This document shows, piece after piece, positions 1 to 9,010 of a DNA stretch of 64,000 nucleotides; the first letter of the stretch is position 1; each line of letters starts with the position of its first letter. The translations under genes were made by a program, and so were the position numbers. The stretch spans positions 682,001 to 746,000 of the forward strand of contig NZ_NGJY01000001.1 of assembly GCF_003987565.1 (NCBI RefSeq). Reading direction: 5' to 3'. This stretch comes from Vagococcus fessus. GTDB lineage: Bacteria > Bacillota > Bacilli > Lactobacillales > Vagococcaceae. Under the pieces are notes generated by a model. The model was not told the DNA's origin, did no database searches, and saw only the letters and a list, made by a program, of their open reading frames with translations.

Positions 1-248
1 CGAGCTTTAAAGACACTTGGCAAATCGATATTCAGTTGATTAAATAATTCTGAGTGAAATTGTTCATCACTTTCAAAATCATCAACTGGAACAGCTGTTA
101 AGAACGCATGATATAAACCAAATGCTTCAATTCCAATAATCGGTTGATATAAAAAACTTAGTACCTTTTCATCTTCTATCGTTATCGGTCGATTCAACTT
201 AACCGTATAACTATCTTGTGGATGGAGTTGTTTCCAAGCTGTATTCAT
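1..248 (-). CDS. dnaB: Replication initiation/membrane attachment protein DnaB, N-terminal part (cut by window edge)
   Basis: Only the first 82 codons are present; the frame stays open to base 1. The protein begins MNTAWKQLHPQDSYTV and contains LSFLYQPIIGIEAFGLYHAF, the sequence style of the N-terminal winged-helix domain of Firmicutes DnaB, which helps load the replicative helicase through DnaI at oriC and restart sites. The ATG at 246-248 lies just downstream of nrdR (24 bases), and nrdR-dnaB is the usual order in Bacilli, which supports the call. The short visible part means the assignment rests on the N-terminal pattern plus synteny. Confidence 0.8.
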   Translation of the reverse strand, partial: MNTAWKQLHPQDSYTVKLNRPITIEDEKVLSFLYQPIIGIEAFGLYHAFLTAVPVDDFESDEQFHSELFNQLNIDLPSVFKA

Positions 249-271
249 TCGTTAACAATCTCCTTCCCTAT

Positions 272-733
272 CTATTTCTCTTCTTTATCTAATATTTCTT
301 GCATCTCTTTTAAGAAGACACTCATATCTTTAAATTGACGGTAAACACTGGCAAAACGAATATACGCAATCTCATCTAAATTTACCAATTCTTCCATAAC
401 ATATTCGCCAATTAACGTTGTAGAAACTTCATTTTCTCCTAAGCTTCTCACTTTATTCTCAACCTGATCAACGATTTGCTCCATTTGTTCCATAGAAACT
501 GGACGTTTCTCTGCTGAGCGAATTAATCCTCGCAAAATCTTATCTCGATTAAATTCTTCGCGTCCACCATTTTTCTTAATAACAAGTAAGGGGGTCGCCT
601 CTATGCGTTCAAATGTAGTGAATCGAAAGCCGCATGATTCGCACTCACGTCGTCGTCTAATCGCTCTTCCTTCATCAGAAGGTCTACTATCTACTACCCG
701 TGATCCGTTATACTGACACTTTGAACATTGCAT
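272..733 (-). CDS. nrdR: Transcriptional repressor NrdR
   Basis: A 153-residue protein of typical NrdR length. It has a zinc ribbon with Cys3/Cys6 and Cys31/Cys34 separated by a basic stretch, followed by an ATP-cone domain from about residue 48 ([20 protein letters not shown]). NrdR senses (d)ATP through the cone and represses ribonucleotide reductase operons. The ATG at 733 follows GAGGTGATAGC, a good ribosome binding site. dnaB follows 23 bases downstream, so the two are probably co-transcribed. No classical NrdR-box pair is evident in its own upstream region. Confidence 0.96.
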   Translation of the reverse strand: MQCSKCQYNGSRVVDSRPSDEGRAIRRRRECESCGFRFTTFERIEATPLLVIKKNGGREEFNRDKILRGLIRSAEKRPVSMEQMEQIVDQVENKVRSLGENEVSTTLIGEYVMEELVNLDEIAYIRFASVYRQFKDMSVFLKEMQEILDKEEK

Positions 734-781
734 GCTATCACCTCAATTATCTTCTCTATTTTTTATTTTCTATTTGTCCTA

Positions 782-839
782 ATTATAGTGTCATTATAGC
801 ATGAAATGGGCTATTGGTATAGCAACTATCCTACCAATA
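782..839 (-). promoter_or_regulatory. Upstream region of nrdR with TATAAT-like hexamers and an inverted repeat
   Basis: Read on the minus strand, two TATAAT hexamers (plus 793-798 and 782-787) sit 50-65 bases upstream of the nrdR start. Just beyond them is an inverted repeat with 8-base arms TATTGGTA (812-819) and TACCAATA (832-839). No good -35 box is seen at standard spacing, so the promoter call is tentative. The repeat has no U-tract on either strand and is separate from the coaE terminator. Confidence 0.35.
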
Positions 840-864
840 CGTTCAGCTTATACTTTAAAAACAG

Positions 865-894
865 AAAAAAAAAGCCTGATAAAACGGCTTTTTA
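865..894 (-). terminator. Intrinsic terminator after coaE
   Basis: Minus-strand hairpin AAAAAGCC / GGCTTTTT with a loop of about nine bases, followed by a U-run. It overlaps the coaE stop codon at 892-894 and ends the polA-mutM-coaE unit. Confidence 0.9.
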
Positions 895-1494
895 GTAATT
901 TAGACCTTTTTTCTCTAACCAATCTAAAACTTGTAGCTTTGTTTCTTCTTTAGTACCACTGTTATCAATCACAAAGTCTGCTCTCATCTTCTTAATTTGG
1001 ATTGATAATTGACTGTTCATTCGTTGCTTTGCTTCTTCTTGAGTCAATGAATTTCTTTCCATTAAGCGTTTAAGTTGGGTTTCTTCTGATACATAAACAA
1101 CCATCACCTTTGTCATTAATGACTCATATCCAGCTTCATATAATAATGGAATATCAACTATAACCAATGCTGTTTTTTTTAAGGTGTACTCTTCAATTGC
1201 CTTTACAATAGCTTGCCTTATTTCACCATCTAAAACGGCATCAAGTTTTTTTCGTTTCAAAATATCACTAAATACAAGCTGTCCTAACTTTTGACGATCC
1301 AATTCACCTTGTTGAGTTAAAACACTTCTACCAAAAACAGAAACAATTTTTTCTAACCCCAATGTACCTGGCTCTACTACCTCTCTTGCGATAAGGTCTG
1401 CATCAATAACTGGATAACCTTGATCAGAAAAATAACGACTAACTGTCGATTTACCAGTAGCAATACCACCTGTTAAGCCTAAAATAAACGTCAT
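892..1494 (-). CDS. coaE: Dephospho-CoA kinase
   Basis: A 200-residue P-loop kinase. The Walker A motif GGIATGKS lies at residues 9-16, followed by DADLIAREVV and the lid/CoA-binding region (VDIPLLYEAGY). CoaE phosphorylates the 3'-hydroxyl of dephospho-CoA in the last step of coenzyme A synthesis, in the cytosol. Its ATG directly abuts the mutM stop (TAA-ATG), with AGGAGG inside the end of mutM, so it is translated from the polA-mutM-coaE message. A terminator overlaps its stop codon. Confidence 0.97.
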   Translation of the reverse strand: MTFILGLTGGIATGKSTVSRYFSDQGYPVIDADLIAREVVEPGTLGLEKIVSVFGRSVLTQQGELDRQKLGQLVFSDILKRKKLDAVLDGEIRQAIVKAIEEYTLKKTALVIVDIPLLYEAGYESLMTKVMVVYVSEETQLKRLMERNSLTQEEAKQRMNSQLSIQIKKMRADFVIDNSGTKEETKLQVLDWLEKKGLNY

Positions 1495-2331
1495 TTAGTT
1501 TGGCCTCCTTAACTTTTGACACGATGTACAATAGTGCGTCCCGCGCTGGGCTACTTTAATTTTTGTGATAGGCTCTCCACATGTTGGACATGGTGCACCT
1601 GTTTGACCATACACATTAAGAGCATGTTGAAATTTACCTGCCTCACCTAATGCATTTTTATAAGTTCTAATTGTCGTCCCCCCAGCCTCTACTGCACGTC
1701 CTAAAACCTCTATAATGGCTTTGTGTAACGCCGCGACTTCTTTGGGTTTCAATGTATCTGCTGGTTGTTCTGGGTGAATAGCAGCCTCAAATAACGCCTC
1801 ATCAACGTAGATATTCCCTAAACCTGTCACTAATTTTTGATCTAGCAATAATGGTTTGATTGCCTTACTTGACCGTTTCAGTTGTTTTGAAAAAATAGCT
1901 AATTCAAAATCTGATCCGATTGGTTCAGGTCCTAATTTTTGAATTCCTTTGTATGAAGAAGCTTCATCTTTTGGAACTAATGTCATACGCCCAAATTTTC
2001 TGACATCTAGATAACGTAATTCTGTATGGTCTGTGAATTTAAATATCACATGCGTGTGTTTTTGAACCTCATCATCTGACGAATGAAACTCATATTTTCC
2101 TTCCATTCTTAAATGTGAAATCAACTCATAATGAGTTAGTCCTAAAATTAAAAATTTCCCTCTTCTATTGAAACGCTCAAAAACTTCACCTATCAATTCA
2201 GTCTTAAATAGTTCAACCTCCGGCGACTCAATAATACGCCCCCAGTTAACAACGACCTCTTTTATTTCTTTTCCCTTTACTAACTGCTCTAATCCTATGC
2301 GCACAGCTTCGACTTCTGGTAACTCAGGCAT
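1495..2331 (-). CDS. mutM: Formamidopyrimidine-DNA glycosylase (MutM/Fpg)
   Basis: A 278-residue base-excision repair enzyme that removes 8-oxoguanine and formamidopyrimidines and cleaves the strand at the abasic site. The start is set at 2331 because the catalytic residue must be the N-terminal proline (Pro2 of MPELPEVEAVR) and because GAGGAGG stands just upstream; a longer reading frame begins 17 codons earlier but would bury Pro2. The C-terminus carries the four-cysteine zinc finger (CPTCG...CTSCQ). The gene is tightly linked to polA upstream and coaE downstream, a common Bacilli repair/replication operon. Confidence 0.97.
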   Translation of the reverse strand: MPELPEVEAVRIGLEQLVKGKEIKEVVVNWGRIIESPEVELFKTELIGEVFERFNRRGKFLILGLTHYELISHLRMEGKYEFHSSDDEVQKHTHVIFKFTDHTELRYLDVRKFGRMTLVPKDEASSYKGIQKLGPEPIGSDFELAIFSKQLKRSSKAIKPLLLDQKLVTGLGNIYVDEALFEAAIHPEQPADTLKPKEVAALHKAIIEVLGRAVEAGGTTIRTYKNALGEAGKFQHALNVYGQTGAPCPTCGEPITKIKVAQRGTHYCTSCQKLRRPN

Positions 2332-2394
2332 CCTAGCCCTCCTCTTATTGACAGATAAAAAGGTCAAGAGGATTACTCTCAACCTTCTACCTCA

Positions 2395-5049
2395 TTATTT
2401 TGCATCGTACCACGTATCTCCGGTACTACTGTCTACTTTTAGTGGTACTGTTAATTCTACTGCATTTTCCATGATATCTTTAACTAATGCTTCTAATTTA
2501 GGTATTTCACTTTTCGGCGCTTCAAACACAAGCTCATCGTGAACTTGTAATAACATTGTCGCTTCCATATTTTCTTCTTTAAGACGTTTTGCCATTTCAA
2601 TCATGGCAATCTTCAAGATATCAGCAGCACTCCCTTGAATAGGCGTATTAATAGCCGTTCTCTCAGCAAATGATCTGATATTAAAATTACGGGCATTGAT
2701 GTCTGGTAAATAACGACGACGGTGCCATAATGTTTCTACATAGCCTTTGTCTTTCGCTTCTCTTACGATCTCTTCCATATATGTTTTAATATCTGGATAT
2801 TTCTCAAAATAAGTATCAATAAAGCGTTGAGCTTCAGCACGACTAATTCCTAAATTTTGAGATAAACCATAGTCACTAATACCGTAAACAATCCCAAAGT
2901 TGACCGCTTTAGCTTGGCGTCTGATGTTTCCTGTTACTTCTTCAGGTGTTTCCACACCAAAGACACGCATGGCTGTACTTGTATGAATATCTTGCCCCTC
3001 TAAGAAGGCATCTCTCATATGCTCGTCTTTTGCAATATCCGCTAAGACACGTAACTCAATTTGCGAGTAATCGGACGAAAAGATTTGCCAGTCGGCATTT
3101 CTTGGCACAAAGGCTTGTCTAATTTTACGCCCTTCTTCTAATCGAACAGGAATATTTTGTAGATTTGGGTCTACAGAACTTAGACGACCTGTTTGCGTCA
3201 AGGTTTGAACATAGCGAGTATGAATTTTTCCATCTGACTGAATGACTTTAAGTAAACCTTCAACATACGTTGATTGAATTTTAGCAACTTGACGATAATC
3301 TAAAATATCTGACACAATAGGAGCTTGATCTTTTAACTGTTCTAATACGTCAACAGCTGTCGAGTAACCTGTCTTTGTTTTCTTAATAACAGGAAGTTCC
3401 ATCTTTTCAAACAAGATAACACCTAACTGTTTAGGTGAATTAATATTGAATTCTTCTCCTGCTTGTTCGTAAATACGCTCTTCAATTTCTTTTAAACGAA
3501 TGGCAAATTCTTGTTTCATCTCTTGTAAGCGTTGGGCATTAACTGTAATCCCTGTACTTTCCATTTCACCTAAAACTTTAGATAGTGGGAGTTCCATTTC
3601 GAAGAATAAATCAGTTTGTTCTTTGTCCTCTAACTTATCCATCAAGACGGGTTTCAAATGCTCTAAGGCGATGATTTTACGCGCCAAGTGTTCCGAGATA
3701 ATCTCATCTTCTGGTATAGCCATTTTCGCGCCTTTACCATAAATCGCTTCATCACTCTCTAGTGAAAAATACTCATGATTGAAAGCTAGGGCTGCTAAAT
3801 CTTCGCTCTTGTCGTTTGTATCAATCAAATAAGCACCTAATAAACTATCAAAAGCGATACCTGATAATTCAATCCCATATCGTCTTAATAAAACATAGTT
3901 TGCTTTAGCATCATACACATTTTTGGTTTGGTTAGCATCTTCCAACCATTTTTTCATTTCTTCCGAATGCAAAGCTTCATCTTTTAGCGCAACGTAAATA
4001 GTCTCTTTACTGCCCCAAGCTACAGCTTCTACTTCTGCGGTATGATAATTTTTATCTAGAGTTTCAACATAAAAGCTCATATCTGAGCCAAACATATCTG
4101 CTGAAATATCCTCAGCTTTTTCTATAAACTGATACTTAACCTCTTCCATTGGTTCAGAACTATCGTCTAACCCACTTGTATCAAGCTTGCTTAACAATTG
4201 TTTGAACTCCATTTGACGGTAGAATGGAATTAATTTTTCTAAGTCTTTTCCTTCGTAGACAAGGCTCTCAACCTCTACATCTATCGGCGCTTTAATATCA
4301 ATCGTTGCAAGGCGTTTACTCATTAATGCTTGTTCTTTATCATTAATCAAGTTTTCTTTCATCTTGCTCGCTTTTAATTCATCGATATGCTCATATAGAC
4401 CTTCCACTGTCCCATATTGATGAAGTAATTTAAGAGCTGTTTTCTCTCCAACACGTGTCACTCCTGGAATGTTATCAGAATTATCTCCAGCTAAACCTTT
4501 CATATCAATAATTTGAAGAGGCTCAAGACCGTATTTTTCTTTAATAAATTCTGGTGTGTATGTTACAAGTTCGCTAACCCCACGTGACGTTACTTCAACA
4601 CGAATATTTTCTTCTGCCAATTGAGTTAAATCTTTATCTCCTGAAATGACCACAACTTCAAAGTCATCTGTCGCAACTTGTTTCGCAAGTGTTCCAATAA
4701 TATCATCTGCTTCATAATCCATTAATTCATAATGCTTAATTCCTTGAGCTTCTATTAACTCACGAATATAAGGCATTTGCTCTTTAAACTCGCCAGGCGT
4801 TTTAGAACGCCCTGCTTTATAGTCTTCAAAGAAAGCATGACGGAATGTTGTTTTCCCTGCATCAAAGGCAATTAAAACGTGTGTTGGGGTTTCTTTTTCT
4901 AAAATACTTTCTAGCATATTGTTAAAAAACAAAACTGCATTAGTATGTAGACCTGTTTTTGTTTTAAATGACTCATAATTTTGTACAGCATAGAACGCAC
5001 GAAACGCAATACTGTTTCCATCTATCAATAACAATTTATTTTTAGGCAT
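2395..5049 (-). CDS. polA: DNA polymerase I
   Basis: An 884-residue family A polymerase. The order is a 5'-3' exonuclease domain (about 1-290, beginning NKLLLIDGNSIAFRAF), a 3'-5' exonuclease-like domain (about 305-470) and the polymerase domain with DYSQIELR and the C-terminal QVHDEL. The exonuclease-like domain reads SFYVETLDKN where proofreading enzymes have D-x-E, so it is probably inactive, as in many Firmicutes Pol I proteins. The ATG at 5049 has GGAG seven bases upstream; an in-frame ATG eight codons earlier has no such support. PolA fills gaps during Okazaki processing and repair. Confidence 0.97.
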   Translation of the reverse strand: MPKNKLLLIDGNSIAFRAFYAVQNYESFKTKTGLHTNAVLFFNNMLESILEKETPTHVLIAFDAGKTTFRHAFFEDYKAGRSKTPGEFKEQMPYIRELIEAQGIKHYELMDYEADDIIGTLAKQVATDDFEVVVISGDKDLTQLAEENIRVEVTSRGVSELVTYTPEFIKEKYGLEPLQIIDMKGLAGDNSDNIPGVTRVGEKTALKLLHQYGTVEGLYEHIDELKASKMKENLINDKEQALMSKRLATIDIKAPIDVEVESLVYEGKDLEKLIPFYRQMEFKQLLSKLDTSGLDDSSEPMEEVKYQFIEKAEDISADMFGSDMSFYVETLDKNYHTAEVEAVAWGSKETIYVALKDEALHSEEMKKWLEDANQTKNVYDAKANYVLLRRYGIELSGIAFDSLLGAYLIDTNDKSEDLAALAFNHEYFSLESDEAIYGKGAKMAIPEDEIISEHLARKIIALEHLKPVLMDKLEDKEQTDLFFEMELPLSKVLGEMESTGITVNAQRLQEMKQEFAIRLKEIEERIYEQAGEEFNINSPKQLGVILFEKMELPVIKKTKTGYSTAVDVLEQLKDQAPIVSDILDYRQVAKIQSTYVEGLLKVIQSDGKIHTRYVQTLTQTGRLSSVDPNLQNIPVRLEEGRKIRQAFVPRNADWQIFSSDYSQIELRVLADIAKDEHMRDAFLEGQDIHTSTAMRVFGVETPEEVTGNIRRQAKAVNFGIVYGISDYGLSQNLGISRAEAQRFIDTYFEKYPDIKTYMEEIVREAKDKGYVETLWHRRRYLPDINARNFNIRSFAERTAINTPIQGSAADILKIAMIEMAKRLKEENMEATMLLQVHDELVFEAPKSEIPKLEALVKDIMENAVELTVPLKVDSSTGDTWYDAK

Positions 5050-5136
5050 ATTAAAGCTCCATTCTCTATTCACTCTTATCTATTTAGTTTAACAAAAATC
5101 ATGAGATATTGCGATGTTTTGACCTACTCTTCCCAC

Positions 5137-5172
5137 AAAAAAAAGAGCTATCCTTTTCAGGATAACTCTTTA
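5137..5172 (-). terminator. Intrinsic terminator after the Bax-inhibitor-like gene
   Basis: Minus-strand stem AAAGAGTTATCC / GGATAGCTCTTT with loop TGAAAA and a run of eight U residues, ending just beyond the stop codon at 5176. Confidence 0.92.
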
Positions 5173-5175
5173 AGT

Positions 5176-5874
5176 TTAATCTCTGCTTCCAAAAATTCTT
5201 AGGAAGGCAATTAGTAAATTGATAAAGTCTAAATAAAGTTGTAGGGCGCAGTTAATCGCAATACCTTTAGCTGCAGAAGTATTTCCAACTTGATAGTACA
5301 TACGTTTAATATTTTGATGATCATACGCTGTTAGACCTGAGAAAACAAGTACTGTTGCGATTGATACAAACATATCTAACGCTGAACTCTTCAAGAAAAT
5401 ATTTATTAAGATAACAATGATAATCCCGATTAAAGCACTTCTCATTGCATGCCCCATACCAGATAAATCTTTCTTACTTACAGAACCAACAATAGCCATT
5501 GTAATAAAAGTTAATGATGCAGCGACAAATGCCTTCACAACACTTGCTCCTGTATACATTGCTAAAGTGAAGCTTAGTGTTACACCGTTAATTACCGCAT
5601 AAGCGATAAATCCAGCAAAAGCTAGGCCTGGGTTTTTAACTGATTTCGCACTTAAAAATAAAACTAGTGCTATTTCTACGACCCACAGTAATAAAAGTTT
5701 CATCGTTGTTCCTGTTGCCATCATGCCGAATACTTGCTCTGCAAACACATTTAAAACTAAGTATGACGTGACACCACTAATCGCAACACCTACGCCTAAA
5801 TATGCATATACGCGAGCAAAAAAGGCTTGCAAGCCAACATTTGTTGACGTTTCTTGATAATTATAATTATTCAT
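5176..5874 (-). CDS. Bax inhibitor-1/YccA family membrane protein
   Basis: A 232-residue, very hydrophobic protein with about seven transmembrane segments after a short polar N-terminus (MNNYNYQETSTNVGLQAFF). The C-terminal part (GLTAYDHQNIKRMY, then LQLYLDFINLLIAFLRIFG) is the signature end of the Bax inhibitor-1/YccA family. Bacterial members such as YetJ behave as pH-sensitive calcium leak channels, or interact with FtsH; the role here is inferred only from family. AGGAGA stands upstream of the ATG, and the gene has its own terminator. The hot-dog fold gene lies 19 bases upstream and may be co-transcribed. Confidence 0.88.
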   Translation of the reverse strand: MNNYNYQETSTNVGLQAFFARVYAYLGVGVAISGVTSYLVLNVFAEQVFGMMATGTTMKLLLLWVVEIALVLFLSAKSVKNPGLAFAGFIAYAVINGVTLSFTLAMYTGASVVKAFVAASLTFITMAIVGSVSKKDLSGMGHAMRSALIGIIIVILINIFLKSSALDMFVSIATVLVFSGLTAYDHQNIKRMYYQVGNTSAAKGIAINCALQLYLDFINLLIAFLRIFGSRD

Positions 5875-5893
5875 TTAATTTCTCCTCGAACTT

Positions 5894-6355
5894 TTAATTT
5901 TTATCTATATCTTCAGCTAATAGTACTGGTGGTTTAACCATCACTACCGCATCAAGAATACGATTTTCTTCACTGTTTGTTGCTTCAACTGAAATAGTTA
6001 CAACATCTTTCATCTTATCTACTTTAATCACTTCGAATTGGAATGTCACCGTTTCATAATGACGAACTTCCTCCATAAAGTTAATTGAAAAATTCACGAC
6101 ATGCGAACCTGGACCAGGTAAATGTTTAGATATAGCACTTGTGATAATCCCCATTAAAAGTACAGATGGAACTATCGGCTCACCATATTCTGTTTGTTTT
6201 GCATACTCATGTTGAATATAAAGCGGATTAGAATCATTTGTAATACCTAGATATAAAAGGAGTTGGCTATCCTCAATTGTCTCGGTTACGCTTAAAGATT
6301 GTCCTTCTTCGATTTCATCAATTGTCTTGCCAATTTTCTTGGGCTTTATGATCAT
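5894..6355 (-). CDS. MaoC-like hot-dog fold protein
   Basis: A 153-residue protein with the pattern of MaoC/(R)-hydratase-like hot-dog domains: an N-terminal strand region, then DSNPLYIQHEYAKQTEYGEPIVPSVLLMG, where hydratases carry D-x(4)-H and a following Gly-Pro-x-hydrophobic helix. The match to the catalytic Asp/His pair is only approximate, so enzyme activity on an acyl-CoA is not certain. GGAGGTG stands 13 bases before the ATG at 6355, an unusually long spacing; an in-frame ATT three codons upstream would sit closer to it. Confidence 0.7.
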   Translation of the reverse strand: MIIKPKKIGKTIDEIEEGQSLSVTETIEDSQLLLYLGITNDSNPLYIQHEYAKQTEYGEPIVPSVLLMGIITSAISKHLPGPGSHVVNFSINFMEEVRHYETVTFQFEVIKVDKMKDVVTISVEATNSEENRILDAVVMVKPPVLLAEDIDKN

Positions 6356-6451
6356 TTTATCAATGACACCTCCATCGTTAATACTATTAATTGTACCAAA
6401 TACAAAAAAAAGAGCAAGCGGTTTAACTCAGTCTTAAGCCCTATTTTCAAG

Positions 6452-6483
6452 AAAAAAAAGACAGCCGTTTTGTGGCTGTCTTT
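6452..6483 (-). terminator. Intrinsic terminator after murC
   Basis: Minus-strand stem AAAGACAGCC / GGCTGTCTTT with a seven-base loop followed by a U-run, directly after the murC stop at 6488. Confidence 0.93.
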
Positions 6484-6487
6484 AGGA

Positions 6488-7822
6488 TTACATAATATTT
6501 TTACGTGTTGTTCCAAGTAACGTTTCATAAGAGCGTTGGAATTTTTGGACATCCCCTGCACCCATGAATACAACAACGGCATCATGGAAGTCTAATAAAG
6601 GAGAAACATTGTCCTCAGAAATGACTGAACCACCTTTGGTAATCTTGTTACCTAAGTCTTCAATCTTCACATCCCCTACTTCTTCACGAGCTGAACCGAA
6701 GATATCACATAGATAAATATGATCTGCTAAATCTAAAGCTTCACCAAATTCATCTAATAATGCTACAGTACGTGTGAAAGTATGCGGTTGGAATACAGCA
6801 ATCACTTCTTTTTCTGGATACTTTTGACGCGCAGCATCGATTGTCGCACGAATCTCAGCAGGATGATGAGCATAATCATCTACAATAATCATATCATCTA
6901 CTTTTTTCTCACTGAAACGACGTTTTACGCCACCGAATGTTACTAACTCAGTCGCTACTTTAGTCATATCTTGTCCTTCTAAGTGGGCAATCGCAATAAC
7001 ACCTAATGCATTATAGACATTGTGCATGCCGAAAGCTGGTACTATAAAACGACCGATTGTTTCATCTTTATAAACCACATCAAATTCTGAACCTGTGGTA
7101 GTACGTTCGATGTTTTTAGCTTGAAAATCATCATTATCTTTTGTTCCATAATAATAAATAGGAGCATCTGTTTTTAATTTTCTTAATTGTTCATCATCAC
7201 CGAAAGCAACGATGCCTTTTTTAACTTGACTTCCAAATGTTTGGAACGCATCAAAAACATCATCGATACTCTTATAGTAATCTGGGTGATCAAAGTCAAC
7301 ATTTGTAATAATAGCATAATCTGGTGAATACGCTAAGAAATGACGACGATATTCACAAGCTTCAAATGCAAAGTATTTAGCATCCATGACGCCATGACCT
7401 GTCCCATCACCAATCAAATAACTCGTTGGTTGGATACCACTAAAAACATGTGCCAACATTCCAGTTGTACTAGTTTTCCCATGTGACCCTGTCACTGCAA
7501 TACTAGTAAAGTTTTTGATGAAGTCTCCTAAGAAACGGTGGTAACGGACTACTTGAAGACCTTTTTTCAAAGCTTCTTGAATTTCACGGTGACTATCTTC
7601 AAAAGCATTCCCTGCAATTATAATCATATTCTCTTTAATATTATGTTCATCGAAAGGAAGAATTGAAACTCCTGCTTTTTCTAACTCACGTTGTGTGAAA
7701 CAGTATTTTTCAATATCAGAGCCTTGCACTTGATAACCTTTTTCATGAAGAATTAATGCCAAAGCACTCATACCGGCACCTTTAATTCCAACGAAATGAT
7801 AGATTGGTTCTTGCGTTTTCAT
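6488..7822 (-). CDS. murC: UDP-N-acetylmuramate-L-alanine ligase
   Basis: A 444-residue Mur ligase. It has the N-terminal Rossmann motif [14 protein letters not shown], the ATP-binding loop [14 protein letters not shown] at about residues 107-120, the central-domain [10 protein letters not shown] and the C-terminal domain with [10 protein letters not shown]. MurC adds the first L-alanine of the peptidoglycan stem peptide in the cytosol. The start at 7822 is favoured over an ATG 18 codons upstream because the family begins close to this point and AGAGG precedes it. A promoter and a terminator frame it as a single-gene unit. Confidence 0.96.
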   Translation of the reverse strand: MKTQEPIYHFVGIKGAGMSALALILHEKGYQVQGSDIEKYCFTQRELEKAGVSILPFDEHNIKENMIIIAGNAFEDSHREIQEALKKGLQVVRYHRFLGDFIKNFTSIAVTGSHGKTSTTGMLAHVFSGIQPTSYLIGDGTGHGVMDAKYFAFEACEYRRHFLAYSPDYAIITNVDFDHPDYYKSIDDVFDAFQTFGSQVKKGIVAFGDDEQLRKLKTDAPIYYYGTKDNDDFQAKNIERTTTGSEFDVVYKDETIGRFIVPAFGMHNVYNALGVIAIAHLEGQDMTKVATELVTFGGVKRRFSEKKVDDMIIVDDYAHHPAEIRATIDAARQKYPEKEVIAVFQPHTFTRTVALLDEFGEALDLADHIYLCDIFGSAREEVGDVKIEDLGNKITKGGSVISEDNVSPLLDFHDAVVVFMGAGDVQKFQRSYETLLGTTRKNIM

Positions 7823-7881
7823 AAAAAGCCTCTTTTCTGGTTTTAAAATTACTTGTAACTCATTTTCTATTAGCATTGTTT

Positions 7882-7910
7882 ATTATCATATATATTCAGA
7901 AAGATTTCAA
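7882..7910 (-). promoter_or_regulatory. Candidate promoter of murC
   Basis: Minus-strand -35 TTGAAA (7905-7910), 17-base spacer, -10 GATAAT (7882-7887), about 60 bases upstream of the murC ATG. Confidence 0.6.
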
Positions 7911-7944
7911 TAAAAAACATTCAGTTGATTCTATTATTTGAAAA

Positions 7945-8865
7945 TTAAAGATCAAAATACTGTGATTTTTTATTTGAGGCTAACTGTTCTTCTATAATAC
8001 TACCCAGTCCTCTATCCAAACGAGATGTTTTCATTTCTTTTTGTTTTTTCTTAGTGATAGCCGGCAAATCAACATCACCTTTTCTACTCAATTTTTTAAA
8101 TTCTTGACGTGTTAATGGGATTTCTTCTGCTTTTTCATCATCAGAAATCGGTTCAGAAATAATTGGTACCTCATCAAATATACCTGGGATATCTGATAAA
8201 AAATCACTAGTTGCGGTATTTTCAATGATAACATTATCTGACTCCTTATAAATGGTTGTCGCTTCTAAATCAAATGACATATAACTTGAAGTCGGCTTTT
8301 TTAAACGTTCTAATATTTCTTTGGATTCTATTTTTTCTATACTCTCTTTAGGAGTGTGCTTAGCTATTTGACTAGGAATTTTACGTGGAACAAAATGATG
8401 TCTTCTAACCGGTCTATCCTGTTCTTCCTCACTGTAGCTTGGTATTTTACTATTTTTTATTTCTAATTTTTCTTCCATAATTTCTGCTTGAAAATTTGGT
8501 TTATGGTGAGAATGACCCACTTTTTTCTTTTCTTCAAAACTAGAATGATGGTCATTATAAAAAATCGGTTTTTTCATCTCTATAATTGGTTTTTCCATAG
8601 GTGGACCTTGATACGAGAAATCAAATTTTTCTGAAGTTTCCTTCTGTAACATCACTAAATCATCATCTAGGTTTACATCTTCTTTATCAGACATTACCCC
8701 TTCAGTAACAGTTGAACTTTTACTTATACTCTCATCTATGTTAACATCAAATGACTCTTGATTTTGAAATAGATGACGGGAATTTTCCTCTGGTAATTTG
8801 ACAGGTTCTGCATCATCAAATAAAGGGAATCTAAACTTTTCTCTTTTCTCTTCAAATCTATCCAT
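7945..8865 (-). CDS. Uncharacterised acidic, probably disordered protein
   Basis: A 306-residue protein that I do not recognise. It has no signal peptide or membrane segment. The composition is rich in Glu, Lys, Ser and Asp with many short charged runs and few long hydrophobic stretches, so much of it is probably disordered. Two parts look more ordered: an MSFDLEATTIYKESDNVIIE segment near residue 200 and a basic C-terminal end (FKKLSRKGDVDLPAI, then TSRLDRGLGSIIEEQL). It lies between murC and a divergent HAD hydrolase gene. The location suggests a cell-envelope or division-linked role, but nothing in the sequence shows one. Confidence 0.6.
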   Translation of the reverse strand: MDRFEEKREKFRFPLFDDAEPVKLPEENSRHLFQNQESFDVNIDESISKSSTVTEGVMSDKEDVNLDDDLVMLQKETSEKFDFSYQGPPMEKPIIEMKKPIFYNDHHSSFEEKKKVGHSHHKPNFQAEIMEEKLEIKNSKIPSYSEEEQDRPVRRHHFVPRKIPSQIAKHTPKESIEKIESKEILERLKKPTSSYMSFDLEATTIYKESDNVIIENTATSDFLSDIPGIFDEVPIISEPISDDEKAEEIPLTRQEFKKLSRKGDVDLPAITKKKQKEMKTSRLDRGLGSIIEEQLASNKKSQYFDL

Positions 8866-9010
8866 AAATTATCAGTCCTTCTATTATCTATCACCAATAG
8901 TGTATCATATTTTCAAAGGTTTCTGAATACTTCTAGTATTTTTAAATGAAATCTTATATTATTAATTAAACGAGAGTTAAAAACAAAAAAATAAAGATAA
9001 GGATGAGTTC

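Noticed and set aside
2332-2382. MutM starting 17 codons further upstream
   Set aside because: MutM chemistry needs proline as the N-terminal residue after Met removal, and GAGGAGG stands before the ATG at 2331.
6398-6432. Terminator after the murC terminator near 6410
   Set aside because: Only a three- to four-base stem can be drawn next to the A-run; too weak to call.
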